Source of the DNA: Steroidobacteraceae bacterium
GTDB lineage: Bacteria > Pseudomonadota > Gammaproteobacteria > Steroidobacterales > Steroidobacteraceae
Direction: 5' to 3'
Length of the DNA stretch: 5,153 nucleotides
Assembly (NCBI GenBank): GCA_023253235.1
Contig: JALRHE010000279.1
Location: 1-5,153, forward strand
The notes under the pieces are model-generated. The model saw only the letters and a program-made list of their open reading frames with translations. It was not told the DNA's origin and did not search any database. A program made the position numbers and the translations under genes. Below, piece by piece: positions 1-5,153 of this stretch. Each line of letters begins with the position of its first letter. The stretch's first letter is position 1.

Positions 1-1313
1 GGCGCCGAAAAACTCGTCCCAACGTTGAAGTTGAATTGATCAGTGTAACCATGCCCACCCGGCGTCGTGGCACCGAGATTGGTGGTGGTATCGATCGAGT
101 ACAGACAAGGTTCGTTCGCACCGGTGTTCACGCAATTGCCACCCGGTGCGCCGATGGTCGCGTTGGCGCCCAGACTGCTGAAACCGACTTTGGTGCCGGC
201 GTGACGTAAAGCGACCACCGACACCACGCCTTGGCAACTCGCGGGTGCGGCAACCGGTCCGGATTCGTTGCCCGCCGATGCCACGATTACGACGCCACTG
301 CGCACGAGTTCGTCGATCACCGTTTGATAGGAAGCAGGACAACGATCCTCGGAGCCGAGACTGAGATTGAGTACTCGAGCCGGATTTGGATTCGCGGGAA
401 CGCCCGTGACAGCGAGTCCACCCGCCCATCGCATGCCCGCGAGGATGTCCGAGTCGTAGCCGCCACATTTGCCTAGCACCCGCACCGGCAAGATCCACGG
501 GCGCCAAGTGAGGCCAGCGATGCCGGCACTGTTGTTGGCTCTGGCGCCGATGAGACCCGCCACGCGCGTGCCGTGCCAGGAGGACTCGTCCTGCGCCTCG
601 CAATTGTTGTCAAAGATCGGCAGCGCGGCCTCGGCCGTCGTCACCCAATCGCCCGGATCGGATGCATCGGCATCGCGTCCGTCACCGTCGTTGGCAGAAG
701 TGAATTTGCCGTCGGAGTCCGCCGAGACGAAATCGTACCCCGGCAGTAAACGACCACCACTCGCCGCTCGCTCGAGATCGGGGTGATCGTAGCGAATACC
801 GGTATCGAGCACGGCCACGATGACACCCGCACTACCGGCACTGGAATCCCACGCACTTTCCGCCCGCACCGCCGATGCTTGCTCGGCCTTCAAATACCAT
901 TGACCAGCGTAGAGCGGATCATTCGGGACGGCATGCGCATAGCGGCGGCGATCGGGCTCCGCAAACGCGACCTGAGGGTCCGCCCGCAAGCTCGACAGCG
1001 CCGCCTCGACGTTACTCGCCGTCGCCGGCATGACGAGCCTCAGCACAGCCAGCCCGTCACCGAGTCGATCGATCGCCTGCAGAGGCAAATCGACTCGCCC
1101 AGATAGCGCTGATATCTCGGCCTGCATGGCGGCAACATCGGCGATGTTTTCGGTGCGAAATCCGACGATGACCCGATCGGTCAGGCCGCCGCGACTCGAC
1201 GGTGCCGATCGCGCCGGTTGGTATTCGGCGAATGCCACTGGCACCGCCACCAGGAGCCCAGCCACGGTCGCCAGCAGCGTCGCGACCCCACGACCCAAAA
1301 ATCTCGAATGCAC
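1..1313 (-). CDS. Secreted subtilisin-like serine protease (S8 family), 3' end cut off
   Basis: Predicted secreted endopeptidase made as a prepro-enzyme; 437 complete codons are visible. The GTG start is chosen because CGGAG lies 7 nt upstream and a clear signal peptide follows (R4/R8, hydrophobic 10-28, likely cleavage after AFA at 29). A propeptide of about 38-130 follows, then NDPLYAGQW (131-139), which opens the catalytic domain in relatives. The catalytic triad is Asp170 in VAVLDTGI, His247 in SWHGTRVAG and Ser434 in GTSFSA (codon at 12-14); the oxyanion Asn349 is in SAGNES. GDGRDADASDPGDW and PVRVLGKCGGY are characteristic, as I recall, of the Xanthomonas/Dichelobacter extracellular protease group. 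Six cysteines (238, 283, 325, 360, 394, 403) fit three disulfides. HGTR replaces the common HGTH, which leaves the catalytic His intact. The C-terminus, and any secretion or pre-peptidase domain there, lies outside the window. Divergent from the FKBP gene. Confidence 0.93.
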   Translation of the reverse strand, partial: MHSRFLGRGVATLLATVAGLLVAVPVAFAEYQPARSAPSSRGGLTDRVIVGFRTENIADVAAMQAEISALSGRVDLPLQAIDRLGDGLAVLRLVMPATASNVEAALSSLRADPQVAFAEPDRRRYAHAVPNDPLYAGQWYLKAEQASAVRAESAWDSSAGSAGVIVAVLDTGIRYDHPDLERAASGGRLLPGYDFVSADSDGKFTSANDGDGRDADASDPGDWVTTAEAALPIFDNNCEAQDESSWHGTRVAGLIGARANNSAGIAGLTWRPWILPVRVLGKCGGYDSDILAGMRWAGGLAVTGVPANPNPARVLNLSLGSEDRCPASYQTVIDELVRSGVVIVASAGNESGPVAAPASCQGVVSVVALRHAGTKVGFSSLGANATIGAPGGNCVNTGANEPCLYSIDTTTNLGATTPGGHGYTDQFNFNVGTSFSA

Positions 1314-1320
1314 GCCAGCA

Positions 1321-1325
1321 CTCCG
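1321..1325 (-). promoter_or_regulatory. Ribosome binding site of the S8 protease
   Basis: On the minus strand CGGAG sits 7 nt before the GTG at 1313. It decides the start: another in-frame GTG at 1328 has no such motif, and starting at 1313 gives a normal signal peptide. Confidence 0.65.
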
Positions 1326-1342
1326 CACGACAGTGATCGTGT

Positions 1343-1387
1343 TTGACAAGCAATGGTTGACAGCCAAAGGACAAGGCGCAAGATAGC
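1343..1387 (+). promoter_or_regulatory. Candidate promoter for the FKBP gene with two TTGACA boxes
   Basis: Two perfect TTGACA hexamers lie on the plus strand at 1343-1348 and 1357-1362, 14 bp start to start, in the 99-bp region between two divergent genes. From the second one, a weak -10 element could fall in the A-rich stretch around 1379-1387 (GATAGC or CAAGAT, each matching the consensus in only three positions). The leader to the ATG at 1413 would then be about 20-30 nt. From the first box no good -10 is visible. No convincing promoter for the divergent protease was seen. The -35 match is observed; promoter activity is inferred. Confidence 0.4.
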
Positions 1388-1399
1388 AAAAAGACCGAC

Positions 1400-1408
1400 G
1401 GGGGTAGG
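1400..1408 (+). promoter_or_regulatory. Ribosome binding site region of the FKBP gene
   Basis: GGGGGTAGG lies before the ATG at 1413. The G-run ends 8 nt and the AGG 4 nt from the start codon. This supports 1413 over an upstream in-frame ATG at 1353, which would put charged residues ahead of the signal peptide. Confidence 0.5.
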
Positions 1409-1412
1409 TCCG

Positions 1413-2099
1413 ATGAGACGACAGTCTTGCATGGCTATTGGCCTCGCTTGCTTGATGGCAAGCGCCCTGCACGCGAGCGAGCCACACTCGAGCCCGCCTT
1501 TACCCGACGCCGACGCGCGTACGCTCTACACCCTCGGCCAGCTGATTTCGCGCACCCTCGAGAGCTTCGCGCTCACTCCAGACGAATTGAAATACGTCGG
1601 CATGGGTCTCGAAGATGGCGTACTGCAACGCGAACCCAAAGTCGATCTCGCCACCGAAGCGCCGCGCCTACACGAATTGCAATCCGCCCGGCGTGCCGCC
1701 ACGGCTGCCGCCGAGAAGGATCGCGCACTCGAACACGTCGCGAACGTCTCGGCGAATCCCGACAGCATCCGTCACGCCAACGGTCTGATCGTCGAACCTT
1801 TGAAATTAGGTTCGGGTGAAATGCCGGCGAGCACTGATCACGTCAGCGTGCACTACGTCGGACGTCTGGTGGATGGCACCGTGTTCGACAGCTCGCTTGC
1901 TCGCGGCGAGCCGGCAACCTTTCCCGTCAAAGGTGTGATCGCTTGTTGGAATCAGGCGTTACCGACCCTGCGCGTCGGCACACGAGCGAGACTCACCTGC
2001 CCGCCGGAACTGGCCTACGGCGATCGTGGCCTGCCGCCCGCGATCCGTCCCGGCGCCACTTTGATCTTCGAGCTGGAACTGCTCGGCATCGTCCGCTGA
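1413..2099 (+). CDS. Exported FKBP-type peptidyl-prolyl cis-trans isomerase
   Basis: Predicted periplasmic prolyl isomerase/chaperone of 228 residues. A signal peptide spans 1-21 (cleavage after ALHA). A mostly helical N-terminal region at about 30-115, with an Ala/Arg/Glu-rich helix near 88-110, corresponds to the FKBP_N dimerisation part of Mip/FkpA-type proteins. The FKBP domain runs from about 123 to 228. Residues lining the active site are present: Tyr148 in VHYVGRL, Phe158-Asp159 in TVFDSS, Phe170, Val175-Ile176, Trp179, Tyr202 in LAYGDRG, Ile211 and Phe219. Cys178 replaces the usual Gly of VIxGW and Cys196 sits in LTCPPELAYG; these are the only cysteines after the signal peptide. An alternative start at Met7 (1431) would shorten the signal peptide. 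The gene is divergent from the secreted protease, and 83 bp separate it from the next gene downstream. Confidence 0.92.
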   Translation: MRRQSCMAIGLACLMASALHASEPHSSPPLPDADARTLYTLGQLISRTLESFALTPDELKYVGMGLEDGVLQREPKVDLATEAPRLHELQSARRAATAAAEKDRALEHVANVSANPDSIRHANGLIVEPLKLGSGEMPASTDHVSVHYVGRLVDGTVFDSSLARGEPATFPVKGVIACWNQALPTLRVGTRARLTCPPELAYGDRGLPPAIRPGATLIFELELLGIVR

Positions 2100-2182
2100 C
2101 GGCCCAACTCGCCGAGTCGCGCGTCCGCTGCTAGCATCGGCGGGCATTGTCAGTTTGTTCTCGTCACTCGGAGAATCACCGT
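2100..2182 (+). promoter_or_regulatory. Intergenic region with a possible extended -10 element
   Basis: This 83-bp gap separates the FKBP gene from the methyltransferase-like gene. TGCTAGCAT at 2129-2137 resembles an extended -10 box (four of six TATAAT positions plus the TG), with no -35 partner at the right distance. A short inverted repeat, GCCGA (2111-2115) with TCGGC (2137-2141), has a 21-nt loop and no T-run, so it does not read as a terminator. Co-transcription with the FKBP gene is equally possible. Confidence 0.22.
2170..2173 (+). promoter_or_regulatory. Ribosome binding site of the methyltransferase-like gene
   Basis: GGAG ends 9 nt before the ATG at 2183. It fixes the start there and not at the in-frame TTG at 2147, which would add 12 polar residues before the signal peptide and has no comparable site. 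Confidence 0.65.
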
Positions 2183-2959
2183 ATGTTTTTGCGCCGTCTC
2201 GCTCTCATCGTTGCTCTGTTCGCTCCCGTCTACGGCTACGCCCAAATGGGTGCACCCGCGCCGAAGAGCGAAACCGCCCAGAAAATCGAGAAGGCGCTCG
2301 CGAGCCCCATCCGCAGTGACGACGAACGCGCTCGCGATGCCCGAGAGCGCAAACCCGTGCAGACGCTCGAATTCTTTGGACTCAAGCCGAACATGACCGT
2401 GGTCGAGCTGATGCCCGGTGCCGGTTGGTACACCAAGATCCTCGGGCTCACGCTCGCCGAACAGGGCAAGCTGTATGTGACCCTCGGCGCCGGACGAATC
2501 GCGCCGCGCCTCAAGGAGTGGGGTCTCGACAAGGTGGAATACGTCGACGACAAGACCGTGATGAAGGCGGCTCCCGGTACGATGTCGATGCAGGCCGAAT
2601 CGATCAAGCTGCCGGTCCACAATGTCGACATGGTGCTGACCTTCCGTAACCTGCACAACTTCAACGCCGAGAGCCGCGCGATGCTGCATCGCGCCGTGTT
2701 CGACGCACTCAAGCCGGGCGGCATTTACGGCATCGTCGACCACACCCGCCGGCACAACGAACCGACCACCCGTGAGAACTGGCGTCGCATCGACCCGGTG
2801 ATCGTCATCAAAGAAATTCTCGATGCCGGCTTCGAGTTCGATGGCTTCGCTGATCTGCACTACCGTCCGGACGACGAACTGCGCTACGACACGCAGCGCC
2901 CCACGGTGGCGGGTTACAGCGATCGGTTCACGTTCCGCTTCCGCAAGCCCGCCCCGTGA
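2183..2959 (+). CDS. Exported SAM-methyltransferase-fold protein (COG4798 type)
   Basis: A 258-residue protein with the class I SAM-dependent methyltransferase fold; substrate unknown. Residues 1-20 are a signal peptide (R4/R5, hydrophobic core, likely cleavage after GYA), so export to the periplasm is predicted. Motif I is VVELMPGAGWYTKIL (73-87), with Glu75 and the PGAGW glycine turn where SAM would bind. Asp149-Leu152 plus FRNLHNF (154-160) form the motif IV region, and LKPGG (176-180) precedes a beta strand ending in IVDH (184-187). The segment WRRIDPVIVIKEILDAGF (200-217) and the C-terminal DRFTFRFRKP (247-256) match, from memory, the COG4798 predicted methyltransferases, many of which also have signal peptides. 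The stop overlaps the start of the next gene, so the two are probably co-translated. How SAM would reach an exported enzyme is not explained. Confidence 0.85.
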   Translation: MFLRRLALIVALFAPVYGYAQMGAPAPKSETAQKIEKALASPIRSDDERARDARERKPVQTLEFFGLKPNMTVVELMPGAGWYTKILGLTLAEQGKLYVTLGAGRIAPRLKEWGLDKVEYVDDKTVMKAAPGTMSMQAESIKLPVHNVDMVLTFRNLHNFNAESRAMLHRAVFDALKPGGIYGIVDHTRRHNEPTTRENWRRIDPVIVIKEILDAGFEFDGFADLHYRPDDELRYDTQRPTVAGYSDRFTFRFRKPAP

Positions 2960-3645
2960 AGCTGTACATCGCCAACAAGAACTACTCGTCGTGGTCCTTG
3001 CGGCCCTGGGTGCTGATGCGCGAGCTTGGTATCCCATTCGAGGAGCACGTCGAGCCCTTCGGTGAAGACGCAGCCGAGATGCACCAACGTTTCAGCCGCT
3101 TCTCACCGAGCGCCAAGGTGCCCTGCTTGCATGATGGCGAGTTGCGAATATGGGATTCGCTCGCGATTGTGGAGCATCTAGCGGAGCGGTATCCGGCGGT
3201 TTGGCCGCGTGATCCGGCGGCGCGCGCCTATGCACGCAGCGCCACCGCCGAGATGCATTCGAGCTTTGGCGCACTTCGACGCCACTGCAGCATGACCTGC
3301 GGTCAGCGCGTCGTGTTGCGCGAGCGCCCGCTCGACCTGCAGGCCGATCTCGCGCGGCTACAAAAGCTTTGGACAATGGGCCTCACGAACTTCGGCGGCC
3401 CTTTCCTCGCCGGCGCAGCATTCACCGCGGTGGACGCATTCTACGCACCGGTCGCGTTTCGTCTGCAGACCTACGGCATCTCGCTCGATGAGCGCTGCGA
3501 TGCCTACGCGGCAACGTTACGCGCACTGCCGGCTATGCGCGAATGGTACGCAGCTGCCCTGGCTGAACCTTGGCGTGAACGATCGCACGAAGAATCGATC
3601 ACGGCCGTAGCCGCATCGATCATCGATCTGCGAACCTCGAGCTGA
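2956..3645 (+). CDS. Glutathione S-transferase family protein
   Basis: Predicted cytosolic glutathione transferase of 229 residues, about the normal length for the family. The N-terminal thioredoxin-like domain (1-80) has NYSSWSLRPW (9-18), where Ser11 or Ser12 is the likely glutathione-activating residue. KVPCL (54-58) holds the cis-proline Pro56, and the WDSLAI motif (66-71) has Ser68 for the gamma-glutamyl group. The helical C-terminal domain (about 88-215) starts with the AEMHSSFGALR signature (98-108) and contains FTAVDAFYAPV (156-166), the N-capping box with Thr157 and Asp160. The physiological substrate cannot be read from sequence. Start: GTG at 2956, sharing GTGA with the upstream stop; no separate Shine-Dalgarno motif is seen, which suggests translational coupling. 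The partner gene product is exported and this one is not, so a shared pathway is not obvious. The 3' end converges on the CpcT-like gene with 10 bp between stops. Confidence 0.93.
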   Translation: MKLYIANKNYSSWSLRPWVLMRELGIPFEEHVEPFGEDAAEMHQRFSRFSPSAKVPCLHDGELRIWDSLAIVEHLAERYPAVWPRDPAARAYARSATAEMHSSFGALRRHCSMTCGQRVVLRERPLDLQADLARLQKLWTMGLTNFGGPFLAGAAFTAVDAFYAPVAFRLQTYGISLDERCDAYAATLRALPAMREWYAAALAEPWRERSHEESITAVAASIIDLRTSS

Positions 3646-3655
3646 ACGAAGAGGC

Positions 3656-4705
3656 TCACATCTCCGGCTTGGCGGACTGACGCGGTGTGATCGCGCAGTT
3701 GGCGAGTATCCACTTGAGATTCAGTGCGATGCGCTCAGTCTGCGGGTCGGTGAAGGCATAGGCATGCTCCTTCACGCTGCCATCGTCGAGCTTTTCGAGT
3801 ACCGATAGCACCATCGAGTTGCGATTGAAGTAGTCGTTGGCCTCGTTGAGCACGTGCCAAGTCACGGCACGCAGTTGCAAACCCAGTTCGCGCGGCGTCG
3901 CTTCGTCGGTCTTGAACCAGTACATACCACCCTTATCGTGCAAGGTGATGTTGTCGTACCGCTTGAATGGGATATCTCGGCCGCCGCCGACGCCCGGAAT
4001 ATCCGCATAACAATGAAAGTCGCGTGAGCGCTCGAGCCAGTACGGCTCACCCGAGGTCACCCCCGTGATCCGACGACCGGTCTTGATCACCCACTTGTGA
4101 TCGTGGAACCAAAGACTGCTCTTGGCGATCGAGATCTCATTGTCCGTACGAACTCGCTGCCCTTCCCACTCGAACTCACAACGACCCGGCTCCTGCACGC
4201 CGCGGAAGTGATCCGCGCGTCGCTTGAATCGGTAATCGCAGCCTTCGGTCCGTCGTAACTGCGCCGGGGTCAAAGTCGCAAGCTCGGCTTCGGTGATCTC
4301 TCCTTGCATGCGCAAATGGTGTTGCATCGTCACTTCATCACTCGCAGGGCCCGCATGCAGACTTGCGATCCGCCACGACCGTTGCGGACCGTTGGCGGTC
4401 TGCACTTCGTTGATCCAAAGATAGGCATAACGACCAAATGCCGGCGCATCGATCCTGCGGATCGTGGTCGACATACGTACGTGCTGATCATCCGCTGCGA
4501 GCTTGCGACGTTGATCGAAGTAATGTTGGTTGGCGTTGTCGTAATGCCCCGGCAAAAGCTCGGCCATGATGCGCAGATTGCGTTCACCTGCGGTCGAGTC
4601 CTGCCCCTGTGCGTAGAGGTGCGGCGTGAGGACCGCCAACAGACACCACGTCAGCCACACCGCCGAACGCGTAATACGGTTTTTTTGCATCTGGTTTTTT
4701 TGCAT
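3656..4705 (-). CDS. Exported CpcT/CpeT-like protein with an extra C-terminal region
   Basis: 349 residues. A signal peptide covers 1-32 (basic n-region, hydrophobic 15-27, likely cleavage after LYA). Residues about 43-230 resemble the CpcT/CpeT family, which in cyanobacteria attaches bilin to phycobiliproteins. Visible family-like points are LLPGHYDN near the start, TPAQLRRTEGC (146-156), the HFRGVQEPGRCEFEWEG stretch (166-182), the TDNEISI block (187-193) and GVTSGEPYWLER (215-226). Residues about 230-349 (KRYDNITLHDKGG, then a motif around LNEANDYFNRNSMVLSVLEK at 286-305) lie beyond the usual family length of roughly 200 and I do not recognise them. No phycobiliprotein or bilin-synthesis gene is in the window, so a lyase activity should not be assumed. 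Cysteines 156, 176, 232 and 337 remain after export. The start at 4705 is preferred over 4690 because only it has a Shine-Dalgarno site. Confidence 0.72.
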   Translation of the reverse strand: MQKNQMQKNRITRSAVWLTWCLLAVLTPHLYAQGQDSTAGERNLRIMAELLPGHYDNANQHYFDQRRKLAADDQHVRMSTTIRRIDAPAFGRYAYLWINEVQTANGPQRSWRIASLHAGPASDEVTMQHHLRMQGEITEAELATLTPAQLRRTEGCDYRFKRRADHFRGVQEPGRCEFEWEGQRVRTDNEISIAKSSLWFHDHKWVIKTGRRITGVTSGEPYWLERSRDFHCYADIPGVGGGRDIPFKRYDNITLHDKGGMYWFKTDEATPRELGLQLRAVTWHVLNEANDYFNRNSMVLSVLEKLDDGSVKEHAYAFTDPQTERIALNLKWILANCAITPRQSAKPEM

Positions 4706-4707
4706 GT
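4678..4707. repeat. 15-bp tandem duplication over the start of the CpcT-like gene
   Basis: The plus strand reads GGTTTTTTTGCATCT at 4678-4692, followed directly by GGTTTTTTTGCATGT at 4693-4707, identical in the first 13 bases and at the final T. On the coding strand each copy supplies one in-frame ATG followed by CAAAAAAAC (Met-Gln-Lys-Asn), so the protein begins MQKNQMQKNR. Each copy also has a run of seven A/T bases. Confidence 0.9.
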
Positions 4708-4713
4708 CACGAG

Positions 4714-4719
4714 CCCCCT
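4714..4719 (-). promoter_or_regulatory. Ribosome binding site of the CpcT-like gene
   Basis: On the minus strand AGGGGG lies 8 nt before the ATG at 4705. The second ATG (4690) is preceded only by the A-rich repeat unit, so the first is the better start. Confidence 0.6.
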
Positions 4720-4725
4720 GTTGCT

Positions 4726-4766
4726 CCGCATGATGCACGAGCTCGATCGGCTGTGCGAACATGCGG
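4726..4766. promoter_or_regulatory. Imperfect inverted repeat in the divergent intergenic region
   Basis: CCGCAT (4726-4731) pairs with ATGCGG (4761-4766), and GCAC (4735-4738) with GTGC (4753-4756); three and four unpaired bases separate the two stem blocks, and the loop is 14 nt. It fills most of the 62-bp space between the divergent starts at 4705 and 4768 and ends one base before the transpeptidase ATG. It could be an operator for both genes or a 5' hairpin hiding the transpeptidase start. No clear -35/-10 pair was found for either gene. Confidence 0.4.
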
Positions 4767-4767
4767 T

Positions 4768-5153
4768 ATGCGCCTATTCAAGCTCGTCCATACTGCGATC
4801 CTTCCCTTGCTTTGCGCGTTGCTGCTCGCCGTCACGGCCCGTGCCGATGTGGCGGCGATCGCGGCACCCGACAGGCCGGCCGCTGCTGTCGCTGAACAGG
4901 TCTTACGCACCGGCGGCAACGCCGTCGATGCGGCTGTGGCCGTGGGTTTTGCGCTCGCGGTCACTTTTCCGGAAGCTGGCAATCTCGGTGGCGGCGGCTT
5001 CGCCACGATACACATCGACGGCAAGTCGAGTTTCCTCGATTTTCGCGAGACGGCGCCTGCGGCAGCGACGCGCGATATGTATCTCGATGCGAATGGCAAG
5101 GTCATTCCGCAACTGAGCCTCATCGGACATCGCGCCTCGGGCGTGCCCGGCAC
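4768..5153 (+). CDS. ggt: Gamma-glutamyltranspeptidase, N-terminal part only
   Basis: First 128 codons of a gamma-glutamyltransferase precursor, the enzyme that cleaves or transfers the gamma-glutamyl group of glutathione in the periplasm. Full-length members are about 550-600 residues and self-cleave at an internal threonine, which lies beyond the window. A signal peptide covers 1-26 (K5, hydrophobic 10-22, cleavage likely after ARA). The opening APDRPAAAVAEQVLRTGGNAVDAAVAV (33-59) is the classic family N-terminus. GNLGGGGF (71-78) and LDFRETAP (90-97) follow; Arg93 corresponds to the arginine that holds the substrate carboxylate (Arg114 in E. coli). The ATG at 4768 is the only start that leaves an intact signal peptide; its ribosome binding site is weak (GCGG immediately upstream). 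It is divergent from the CpcT-like gene. Confidence 0.95.
   Translation, partial: MRLFKLVHTAILPLLCALLLAVTARADVAAIAAPDRPAAAVAEQVLRTGGNAVDAAVAVGFALAVTFPEAGNLGGGGFATIHIDGKSSFLDFRETAPAAATRDMYLDANGKVIPQLSLIGHRASGVPG

Noticed and set aside
40..603. Minus-strand frame of 187 codons inside the protease region
   Set aside because: It is an arginine-rich, out-of-frame reading of the protease gene; the frame with the Asp/His/Asn/Ser motifs is a different one.
1353..1412. Longer N-terminus for the FKBP protein from the ATG at 1353
   Set aside because: It would place 20 mostly polar and basic residues before the signal peptide and overlap the second TTGACA box; the ATG at 1413 has a better ribosome binding site.
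2111..2141. Inverted repeat GCCGA/TCGGC after the FKBP gene as a terminator
   Set aside because: The stem is only 5 bp with a 21-nt loop, and no T-run follows.
2150..3037. Long open frame (295 codons) on the minus strand opposite the methyltransferase-like gene
   Set aside because: The plus-strand frame has a signal peptide, a ribosome binding site and clear family motifs. The antisense frame shows no recognisable motif and is the usual shadow in G+C-rich DNA.
3594..3627. Three ATCGAT palindromes near the 3' end of the glutathione transferase gene
   Set aside because: They are explained by Ser-Ile and Ile-Asp codons in the coding frame, and ATCGAT-like words are common across the window.
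4304..5116. Plus-strand open frame of 270 codons spanning the CpcT-like start and the transpeptidase start
   Set aside because: It overlaps two better supported genes in other frames, crosses their divergent intergenic region, and has no recognisable domain.

Overview
The window looks like chromosomal DNA of a G+C-rich gammaproteobacterium. My best guess is the Lysobacterales/Xanthomonadales, because the secreted protease has the sequence pattern of the Xanthomonas/Dichelobacter extracellular subtilases and its neighbours are genes common in that order. The assignment rests on recollected family resemblance, not on a search. I see no rRNA, tRNA, CRISPR array, insertion sequence or phage gene.

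Layout from left to right. (1) Positions 1-1313, minus strand: a secreted subtilisin-like (S8) protease, cut by the window edge just after its catalytic serine. It is not obvious as an ORF because it starts with GTG and has no stop inside the window. (2) Positions 1314-1412: a 99-bp divergent promoter region with two TTGACA hexamers. (3) Positions 1413-2099, plus: an exported FKBP-type peptidyl-prolyl isomerase. (4) Positions 2183-2959, plus: a SAM-methyltransferase-fold protein of the COG4798 type with an N-terminal signal peptide. (5) Positions 2956-3645, plus: a glutathione S-transferase whose GTG start overlaps the methyltransferase stop by four bases. (6) Positions 3656-4705, minus: an exported protein resembling the CpcT/CpeT chromophore lyases, with an extra C-terminal region; it converges on the transferase gene with a 10-bp gap. 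(7) Positions 4706-4767: a compact divergent intergenic region with an imperfect inverted repeat. (8) Positions 4768-5153, plus: the start of a gamma-glutamyltranspeptidase, cut by the right edge.

Five of the six gene products carry visible Sec-type signal peptides (protease, FKBP isomerase, methyltransferase-like protein, CpcT-like protein, transpeptidase), so this is mainly a cell-envelope neighbourhood. Two products touch glutathione metabolism (the transferase and the transpeptidase), but they are not in one operon. A folding role of the FKBP protein for the divergently encoded protease is plausible but inferred only from position and compartment. The least ordinary items are the CpcT/CpeT-like protein outside a phototroph setting, the methyltransferase fold with an export signal, and the 15-bp tandem duplication that doubles the start codon of the CpcT-like gene.
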